Of a stretch of DNA of 37,469 nucleotides, positions 31,554 to 37,469 are shown piece after piece (within the stretch, counting starts at the first letter, position 1; each line of letters starts with the position of its first letter). The notes beneath the pieces are model-generated. The model worked only from the letters and a program-made list of their open reading frames with translations, was not told where the DNA came from and ran no database searches. The DNA lies in contig NZ_SRYA01000047.1 in the NCBI RefSeq assembly GCF_004793545.1, positions 1 to 37,469 of the forward strand, in the 5' to 3' direction. Made by a program: the position numbers and the translations under genes. This stretch comes from Petralouisia muris. GTDB taxonomy: Bacteria > Bacillota > Clostridia > Lachnospirales > Lachnospiraceae.

Positions 31554-33755
31554 TCAGGTCCTCAATTCTGCGGGAGCGTCAACCCTTTGTCTGGCCACTA
31601 ATTCTGCAAAAAAACCTCCTCCTTGTATCAACTCGTCATATGTCCCGTCTTCGATAACCTTTCCCTTATCAAGCACCAGAATCCTGTCGCACTGTTTGAT
31701 GGTAGAGAGCCTGTGCGCGATAACAATCCTCGTGCATTTCAGACTGTCCAGCGATTCCGAAACCGTTTTCTGCGTGAGATTATCAAGGGCTGAAGTCGCC
31801 TCGTCAAACATCAGCACGCTTGGTTTTGGTGCAATGGCACGGGCAATCATCAGCCGCTGCCGCTGCCCACCCGAAATTCCGCCGCTGCCCTCGGAAATCA
31901 TTGTGTGCATCCCCATCGGCATACGGCGAATATCCTCTGCAATGCCTGACAATTCGGCGGCATGCCAAGCCTCATCCATAGTAAGCCACGGTGCAGATAT
32001 GATAATATTCGAGAAAATATCTCCCGTAAACAGCTTGCCATTTTGCATAACCACGCCGATATTGCGCCTTAAAGACTTTAAGTCCACCGCCGCAATATCC
32101 TTTCCATCTACATAAACGGCGCCCTTCTGCGGCGATTCAAAGCCCAGCATAAGCCGTAAAAGCGTAGACTTTCCGCACCCGGTTGCGCCCACGATTGCCA
32201 CATACTGCCCCGGACGGATTTTCAGCGACAGATCGTCAATCACAAGCGGCATATTTTCGTTGTAACGGAAGGAAACGTTATCCAGTTCGATGCCACCCGA
32301 AAGCCGCGTAATCATCTGCTTTCCCTCGGAAATTTCGGGAACTGCCTTCAAAATCGGCTCTACCATATCCATAATTGGCTTAATCTGCGCCACAGTCAAT
32401 GCGATTCCCGCAAGCGAGATAAATGCCCCGGAAACCATTCCGTAAGCGGTATTGAATGCATAGTAGTCCGCTACGGACACTCTTGACGATACTGCAATCC
32501 AATACATCATAAGCGTTCCTGCAAGCGAAATGGCGCTTGAAATAACGCTGTTTATTTTCAGGAACATCGGAGGGTTGTAGGCAAGCCGCGCTTCTTCGGC
32601 ATAAAGGTTTCCCCACCGTGCGAACGCACGCATTTCTGCTCCCGAAAGCTTAATCTTCTGCACACCCGAGATCAGTGCATAGGACATTCCACTCTCTTTT
32701 GAGGACAGCTCCATCTTTTTTTTGCTGACTTTCATCTGCACAAATGCCGATACCACTGTAAACACCACTGTAGCAAGAGTAATGATAAGCGACGGCATCA
32801 CCAGTGCGGGCGCGTACACAAAGATCTGCGATATGTATATAAGTGAAAATACAGACGTAAGTCCTGTCGTCAGCGCTACAGACACCAGCATCTCGCACAG
32901 CGAATTGCTGCACTGCGCCCGCGCAGATAATTCTCCTGAACTGTAATTCTTGAAAAACCCTGCGGGCAGTGACATTAAGCGAGACATGACTGCAGCCTGA
33001 ACCGAAATACTCATTTTGGTGTTTATCCGCGCTATAATCAGCGACTTCACGCCGTTTATCAGCAGGGAACTGAGCGTCACGCAAATCATAAACACAGTAA
33101 TCGCAAGCAAAATCTGTGTGCTGCCATCCTCGATAACACGTGAAAACAACAGGTTATTAAGCTTCGGCGATAGCATTCCGATCAACGTTACCGCCAGCGC
33201 TGACGCGCCCGTCATCACAAAATCAGCGGGAGAAAGCGTTCCCAGAATATACCGCATCAAATCCGAAATCCCAATCTCTTTCAGCGGCAGCGGCTTGTAA
33301 AAAGCTATCGCTTCTTCCTCAAAAAGCTCCTGGTTTTTGCCGTTTATTTTCACATATTTTCCGGTTTCCATATCCCTATAACTATAGCCAGAAAACCCCG
33401 TAGGGATAAGCGCGACAACCATCCCGTCACTTTTACGTATTCCCAGCATTGCTCCGATTGCATCTTTATACCAGCCTTTCGAGAGCGTTACCGTGCGGCG
33501 CGTGATTCCATGCGGGCGGAGCAAATATTCAAGCTGTTCATTTCTGTCCGTGATATTGTCGGGAATATCTTTCGTATTTATATGATAAAATCTTAATATC
33601 TCGTCAAAGGCGTTTTTCGTCTGCTGCCGCTCGTCATTCAGCGCGGCTGAAACACGGCTGCCCATCACTGCGCCGGCAATGTTGATAAAGGCGTCTGTAA
33701 AAACATCCTGATCGTTTTGTTTACGCTGCTTTATTTGTTCGTCAAACCATCCCAT
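31554..33755 (-). CDS. NHLM-type ABC exporter, ATP-binding/permease without peptidase
   Basis: The 733-residue half-transporter has an N-terminal soluble domain (1-160, TLSKGWYKDAIGAMLGIRKSDGMVVALIPTGFSGYSY) that replaces the C39 peptidase. Membrane helices lie at about 178-470. The nucleotide-binding domain has Walker A VGATGCGKST (about 530), signature ISGGQRQR (about 628) and Walker B SVLMFDEATSAL (about 650). This is the second ABC protein of the Nif11/nitrile-hydratase-leader microcin export system, which probably pairs with the peptidase-containing exporter 20 bases upstream. Confidence 0.88.
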   Translation of the reverse strand: MGWFDEQIKQRKQNDQDVFTDAFINIAGAVMGSRVSAALNDERQQTKNAFDEILRFYHINTKDIPDNITDRNEQLEYLLRPHGITRRTVTLSKGWYKDAIGAMLGIRKSDGMVVALIPTGFSGYSYRDMETGKYVKINGKNQELFEEEAIAFYKPLPLKEIGISDLMRYILGTLSPADFVMTGASALAVTLIGMLSPKLNNLLFSRVIEDGSTQILLAITVFMICVTLSSLLINGVKSLIIARINTKMSISVQAAVMSRLMSLPAGFFKNYSSGELSARAQCSNSLCEMLVSVALTTGLTSVFSLIYISQIFVYAPALVMPSLIITLATVVFTVVSAFVQMKVSKKKMELSSKESGMSYALISGVQKIKLSGAEMRAFARWGNLYAEEARLAYNPPMFLKINSVISSAISLAGTLMMYWIAVSSRVSVADYYAFNTAYGMVSGAFISLAGIALTVAQIKPIMDMVEPILKAVPEISEGKQMITRLSGGIELDNVSFRYNENMPLVIDDLSLKIRPGQYVAIVGATGCGKSTLLRLMLGFESPQKGAVYVDGKDIAAVDLKSLRRNIGVVMQNGKLFTGDIFSNIIISAPWLTMDEAWHAAELSGIAEDIRRMPMGMHTMISEGSGGISGGQRQRLMIARAIAPKPSVLMFDEATSALDNLTQKTVSESLDSLKCTRIVIAHRLSTIKQCDRILVLDKGKVIEDGTYDELIQGGGFFAELVARQRVDAPAELRT

Positions 33756-33774
33756 TATCCTATTTCCACCCTAT

Positions 33775-35967
33775 TTATTCGTTTGTTACAAGTTGTGTGT
33801 AGATGCCGCCTCTGGCGTACAGCTCATCATGTGTTCCGCGCTCTACAACTTCCCCGTTATCAAGCACGATGATTTCATCGCAGTCACGTATGGTCGATAA
33901 CCTATGCGCCACAACAATACAAGTAATTCCACGGTCTTTTATGGATCTTACAACCTCAAATTCCGTTTTTGCATCCAGTGCAGAAGTTGCCTCATCAAGA
34001 ATGATGATGGTCGGATCCTGGGCTAACACGCGGGCAATCTCCATTCGCTGCCGCTGGCCGCCCGAAAAGTCCTTGCCTCCCTCGGTGATTTTGTAACTGT
34101 AGCCGCCGTCACGCCGCATAATATCCTCATGAAGCTGCGCATCCCGGGCCGCCATGATTACCTCAAAATCCTCTATCGAATCATCCCACATTTTGATATT
34201 GTTTGCGATTGTATCCTCAAACAAAATGATATCCTGGTCGACCACCGCCAACGATCCGGTAAAAACGCTTCTGTCTATTTTTTCTATGGGCTTCCCATCA
34301 AATAAGATTTCGCCTTCCCAGGGTTTGTAAAGCCCCGAAATCAGCTTTGACAGCGTGGATTTTCCGCAGCCTGATGTGCCGACAAACGCCACGCGGCTGC
34401 CGGTTTTGAGCGTTAAATTAAAATCCCTGATCAGAGGTTCTGCAAGGCGCGAATAGCCGAACGTGACATTTTTAAGTTCCACGTTGCCCGATAATTTGCT
34501 GTACTCCGCATCCTCTGAAATCCCATCTCTGCTGCAATTCACATCCGTTGGGTATTCCATCACATCTTCAACGCGCTCCATCTGCGTGCACATTTCCTGG
34601 AGCGTCTGTCCCGCCGAAATCAACGTCTGCGCCGGTGCAGTAAAAGAACCTAAAAAGCCCTGAAATGCCATGATCATGCCCACTGTAAACTTTCCATTTA
34701 TTGTAAAATAAACTCCGAGTATCAGCACGGCGATATTCGCCAGTGACGACACAAGCTCAGGAATCATGCCAAGATACTGATTTAGGCGTTCAAAACGCAC
34801 CTGCTGGGTATTTACGCTCGCCTGATAGCCCGCCCATTTCTCGAAAAATCCATTCTCTGCGCCGCTGGCCTTGATTGTTTCGACCATTTCAATCCCCGTC
34901 ACAGTAGCTCCTGCGAGTTTTCCCGCGTCGCGCAACTGTACCCGGGTAATGTTCATGCGCTTATTGGATATAATCCTTGAGACCACAAAATTGATTACGA
35001 TGGAAGCCACCCCCACCAGCGTGAGAATCAGGCTGTAGCGAAGCATCACAACAAAATAAAACACCAGCATGACCGTGTTTAACGCCAACGGCGCAAAAGT
35101 CTCTGCCAATGACTGTGCAACCGAAGCGTTCATTCTCTGCCTCTGCTGAATATCCCCCGCCATGCGCTGGGAGAAAAATTCCATCGGCATACGAAGAACC
35201 TTCCACATATAATCGGTACTTCCGACTGCCGAAAGCTGACCGTTTATTTTCAGCGAATAAACAGCCTTAATCCATTCCACAATGAGCTGTATCACGCTTA
35301 TTCCTCCAAGCGCGAAAATAAACGGCAAAAACCATTCTGGGTTTTCACCGGTAAGTAGCCTATCCATAAAAATCCGCGAGAATGCCGGGGTGATAATTCC
35401 CAACAGAGCGGTAATCAGCGTTGTCAATGCCACAAACGCCATTGCTGTTTTGGCCTCTTTCAGCCGTTTTTTTGCAAACCTCATTATGCTTTTGGGGCTT
35501 CCGCCCGGCTCGAAGCTCTCCGAAGGCTCGAACATCAGGCAAATCCCGGTAAAAGACTTGTCAAATATTTCCATCGGCACGGAATAATTCCCTTTTGCAG
35601 GGTCGTTAAGATATGCCTTGCCGCCCTTGAAGCCGTTCAGCACGACAAAATGATTGAAATTCCAATGAATGATACAGGGAAATTTTCCATTCTCTTTTAA
35701 ACCCTCCGGCTCATAACGATAGCCCTTTGCAACCAAACCATAGCTGCGCGCTGCTTTTAGGATGTTTTTTGCGTTTGAGCCATCACGCGATACGCCGCAG
35801 TCGGCGCGTATCTGCTCAAGCGGTATCCATTTCCCAAAATATGCAAGGATCATCGTGAGAGAAGCCGCGCCGCATTCCAGCGCTTCCATCTGCATTACCA
35901 TAGGAACTTTCACCTTACCGTTTCTGACAGGCTGTTTTATCTTTTTCGTATCCATCTTCAGGCTCAC
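33775..35967 (-). CDS. NHLM-type ABC exporter with C39 leader peptidase
   Basis: The 730-residue protein has a C39 cysteine protease domain at residues 20-150. Its catalytic Cys is in MEALECGAASLTMILAYFGKW, and the catalytic His is in IIHWNFNHFVVLNG followed by YLNDPAKG (the Asp). A six-helix permease (about 185-470) follows, and an ATPase with Walker A VGTSGCGKST, signature FSGGQRQR and Walker B TIIILDEATSAL. It should cleave the precursor after the GG of its leader while exporting the core. The gene is packed four bases after the HlyD-like gene. Confidence 0.92.
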   Translation of the reverse strand: MSLKMDTKKIKQPVRNGKVKVPMVMQMEALECGAASLTMILAYFGKWIPLEQIRADCGVSRDGSNAKNILKAARSYGLVAKGYRYEPEGLKENGKFPCIIHWNFNHFVVLNGFKGGKAYLNDPAKGNYSVPMEIFDKSFTGICLMFEPSESFEPGGSPKSIMRFAKKRLKEAKTAMAFVALTTLITALLGIITPAFSRIFMDRLLTGENPEWFLPFIFALGGISVIQLIVEWIKAVYSLKINGQLSAVGSTDYMWKVLRMPMEFFSQRMAGDIQQRQRMNASVAQSLAETFAPLALNTVMLVFYFVVMLRYSLILTLVGVASIVINFVVSRIISNKRMNITRVQLRDAGKLAGATVTGIEMVETIKASGAENGFFEKWAGYQASVNTQQVRFERLNQYLGMIPELVSSLANIAVLILGVYFTINGKFTVGMIMAFQGFLGSFTAPAQTLISAGQTLQEMCTQMERVEDVMEYPTDVNCSRDGISEDAEYSKLSGNVELKNVTFGYSRLAEPLIRDFNLTLKTGSRVAFVGTSGCGKSTLSKLISGLYKPWEGEILFDGKPIEKIDRSVFTGSLAVVDQDIILFEDTIANNIKMWDDSIEDFEVIMAARDAQLHEDIMRRDGGYSYKITEGGKDFSGGQRQRMEIARVLAQDPTIIILDEATSALDAKTEFEVVRSIKDRGITCIVVAHRLSTIRDCDEIIVLDNGEVVERGTHDELYARGGIYTQLVTNE

Positions 35968-35970
35968 CTC

Positions 35971-36453
35971 TCAATTCAGTATAAACGACATCGGCGACAC
36001 GCTTTCTGTAACGATTTCAGTCTTGTATGTACCATCTGGGATATCCGCATCTGCAATTATCTCATACATCCACTCACCCTCGGAAAAACCTCCAAGATGC
36101 ATCAAATAGGGTTCCATATCCGCACCTACAGCAATTGGCCTTGGGGAAATTTCAGAAACAGCAAAATCATTCCCGTTTACCTTTACCAGCATTCCCGGTT
36201 TAATCTTAGCGGCGTCTTCCTCCGTAACATAGCAGATAAAAACGCCGTTTTCGCATGTCCCTGCGGAGAGGATCTTGCTTTCAAGACGCCCGAAAACTCC
36301 CCATACGCATACTCCCGCCAGCAAAACAACCACCGCCGCCAGCATCATCCATACGCTCGGGTTGGATACGCGGATATAATCATTTAGCTGATCGGGAGAG
36401 GCGACGCGGTCAATACTTGATTTACGAAAAATATGTTTTTCATTATACTTCAT
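35971..36453 (-). CDS. HlyD-like secretion protein of the NHLM system (short form)
   Basis: The 160-residue protein has one membrane helix at about 35-55 (VWMMLAAVVVLLAGVCVWGVFG) and an extracellular beta part with the HlyD-type ending (AAKIKPGMLVKVNGNDFAVSEISPRPIA, then TYKTEIVTESVSPMSFI). It lacks the long coiled coil of Gram-negative HlyD, as expected in a Gram-positive envelope. ATG 36451-36453 follows GGAGG closely. It is the first gene of the operon and probably bridges the exporter to the cell wall. Confidence 0.8.
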   Translation of the reverse strand: MKYNEKHIFRKSSIDRVASPDQLNDYIRVSNPSVWMMLAAVVVLLAGVCVWGVFGRLESKILSAGTCENGVFICYVTEEDAAKIKPGMLVKVNGNDFAVSEISPRPIAVGADMEPYLMHLGGFSEGEWMYEIIADADIPDGTYKTEIVTESVSPMSFILN

Positions 36454-36532
36454 GCCAACCTCCAATTTTTTATATTTTAATACAATTATTACTCAATTTA
36501 AATCAAACTGTGAAAAAGCAGCTCTGGCTTAC

Positions 36533-36561
36533 ATTATATCTTTTCAACCCATAAAAAACAA
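36533..36561 (-). promoter_or_regulatory. Sigma-A promoter of the RiPP export operon
   Basis: TTGTTT (36561-36556) and TATAAT (36538-36533) are 17 bases apart on the minus strand, 80 bases before the HlyD-like start. No operator-like dyad is visible between them and the gene. Confidence 0.65.
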
Positions 36562-36617
36562 GCAAATTAGGTCGAGCAACTTCAATTCTTATACTTGTGT
36601 GGTTTACTACATAAAAT

Positions 36618-36653
36618 CAGACCTACTTGTCCACAATGAAACAAATAGGTCTG
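36618..36653. terminator. Hairpin with perfect CAGACCTA/TAGGTCTG base
   Basis: CAGACCTA (36618-36625) and TAGGTCTG (36646-36653) pair, and the stem extends through TTGT/ACAA with one mismatch. On the minus strand ATTTTATG follows, so a weak terminator isolating the RiPP operon from upstream transcription is likely. Confidence 0.5.
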
Positions 36654-36696
36654 GCATATTTTAACCTGGTATATCAAATCCCATTGAAGCAATGCC

Positions 36697-37110
36697 CTAT
36701 ATAGTTATCGTCCTCTCCGTACCTCTAACCTCGATAAAATAAGGCTTCCCTCCATCCCTTACATTCTCACTTCCATCATACTTCTTTACAGTAAATGGAA
36801 TATTTCAGGGGCTACCGCTTTTTCGCCCTGTGTGCGGGGAAGCTTCCAGTATCATTGACAACCATCTTGCCTAGTAGCTGCGTGTAAAATTCATCTTCAT
36901 ATTCAATACCGCTAATAAGTTCGTCAACCGCTTTCTTTATATCTTCCATTAACTCCTGTTGCCAACACTTTCCAATTTGCTGCTTTTCAATACTCTCCAT
37001 CATAGTTTTTAAGCTGTTTATTTCGGCATCGTATTTTACTCTGGTTACTTGCTTGCATTTAGGAGAGTATAAGGGGTAATTTAACAGAATTGTGTCTTTG
37101 CAGAAGTCAT
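36697..37110 (-). pseudogene. Recombinase/transposon-gene remnants
   Basis: Three decayed pieces read in the same direction. First comes LLNYPLYSPKCKQVTRVKYD, resembling the Cys-rich KTR proteins of conjugative transposons (normally YCPKCKQET). It is followed in frame by AEINSLKTMMESIEKQQ and DELISGIEYEDEFYTQLLGKMVV, which resembles the C-terminal part of large serine recombinases. After TAG/TGA codons a separate 35-codon tail follows (FTVKKYDGSENVRDGGK, ending TERTITI). No intact gene is left. These remnants lie between tRNA-Asn and the RiPP operon, consistent with arrival by an integrative element. From 37111 to 37289 I see nothing else. Confidence 0.45.
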
Positions 37111-37289
37111 GTCAAGGCAAGTTACATTCTGAACTAATGGCGCAAACGAGCATCCGCAGGCACAAGTCCCCGCAGCAACCTCTAATACTGTATCTGTTTT
37201 CTGTGGATGTATATTTGTTACAATAAAATCCAGAAATTATAGTAGTGGCTCCCAAGCTTGATAATAATCAAAATGGAACAATCAGTAAC

Positions 37290-37326
37290 AAAAAACCTTG
37301 CAAACACCGATGTTTACAAGGTTTTT
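37290..37326 (-). terminator. Intrinsic terminator of tRNA-Asn
   Basis: On the minus strand AACCTTGTAAACA, loop TCGG, TGTTTGCAAGGTT and then TTTT form a 13-bp stem with one mismatch and a U-tract, five bases after the tRNA 3' end. Confidence 0.85.
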
Positions 37327-37330
37327 CAAG

Positions 37331-37402
37331 CTCCCCGAGTAGGGCTCGAACCTACAACCCCGCGGTTAACAGCCGCGTGCTCTACCATTGAGCTATCGAG
37401 GA
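37331..37402 (-). tRNA. tRNA-Asn (anticodon GTT)
   Basis: The 72-nt minus-strand tRNA has a 7-bp acceptor (TCCTCGA with TCGGGGA, one G-U), a D-arm AGCTCAATGGTAGAGCA, an anticodon stem CGCGG/CCGCG with loop CTGTTAA (anticodon GTT), a T-arm with GGTTCGAGCC and discriminator G. CCA is not encoded. It is followed by a strong terminator. Confidence 0.95.
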
Positions 37403-37469
37403 TTATTCTCTTACTTTCATATACCTTCAAAAATCCATACAGGACAATCCATCTCTTCCTTCCATCTTT

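Overview
The window looks like a low-GC Firmicute of the Lachnospiraceae type (Blautia / Ruminococcus gnavus / Dorea-like). The signs are AGGAGG-type ribosome sites, consensus TTGACA-17-TATAAT promoters, a BlaI/BlaR1 pair, tandem WYL regulators, a beta-glucoside PTS with family 1 glycosidase, an NHLM-type RiPP locus and a tRNA-Asn(GTT). The genus is an inference.

Layout. (1) 1-8,700: a compact minus-strand run of phage-like early genes. It reads from an HTH protein through DUF6273, zinc-ribbon, two YopX-like proteins, an HUH-type Rep, a radical SAM protein, a DNA methylase, a DnaQ-like exonuclease, an ASCH protein, a gene with a stop at codon 2, RecU and DUF4406 to a C5 methyltransferase that is cut off by what looks like an insertion-sequence end. 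No integrase or structural genes are visible. A consensus promoter and terminator upstream of rep define an unannotated RNA of about 74 nt. (2) 8,700-11,750: an RNA-repair module, rtcB, then two degenerate tRNA-like elements and a 35-bp tandem repeat, then an SPFH/Band-7 (slipin) gene. (3) 11,880-14,220: NIF3-like protein, esterase and a truncated GPH-family transporter. (4) 14,240-16,530: two overlapping WYL-domain regulators. (5) 16,540-19,800: BlaI/BlaR1-like pair plus a secreted protein with a Cys/His motif. (6) 19,890-23,030: a small gene, then a TetR regulator with an ABC ATPase and permease. (7) 23,080-28,790: a graveyard of broken genes: family 1 glycosidase, beta-glucoside PTS, flavin oxidoreductase, a group II intron 5' end, an IS4-like transposase, a DUF3737/AlbA fusion, a C-N hydrolase tail and others. 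They are joined by deletion scars and carry many nonsense and frameshift changes. (8) 28,890-36,560: an apparently intact RiPP operon. It has a HlyD-like protein, a C39-peptidase ABC exporter, a second ABC exporter, a Nif11-like-leader precursor with a seven-cysteine core, a radical SAM/SPASM maturase, a 62-residue leader-like protein and an ECF sigma factor. (9) 36,600-37,402: recombinase remnants and tRNA-Asn.

How the genes work together. In the RiPP operon the precursor would be modified by the SPASM enzyme, cut after its GG motif by the C39 exporter and secreted, with an ECF sigma factor translationally coupled at the operon end. In the RNA-repair module RtcB would ligate RNA ends, with the tRNA-like RNAs and the membrane SPFH protein as probable cofactors. 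The most interesting points are the zinc-ribbon-like RiPP core with its leader-mimic/sigma pair, the rtcB/tRNA-like/slipin module, and the small RNA beside the phage-type rep gene.
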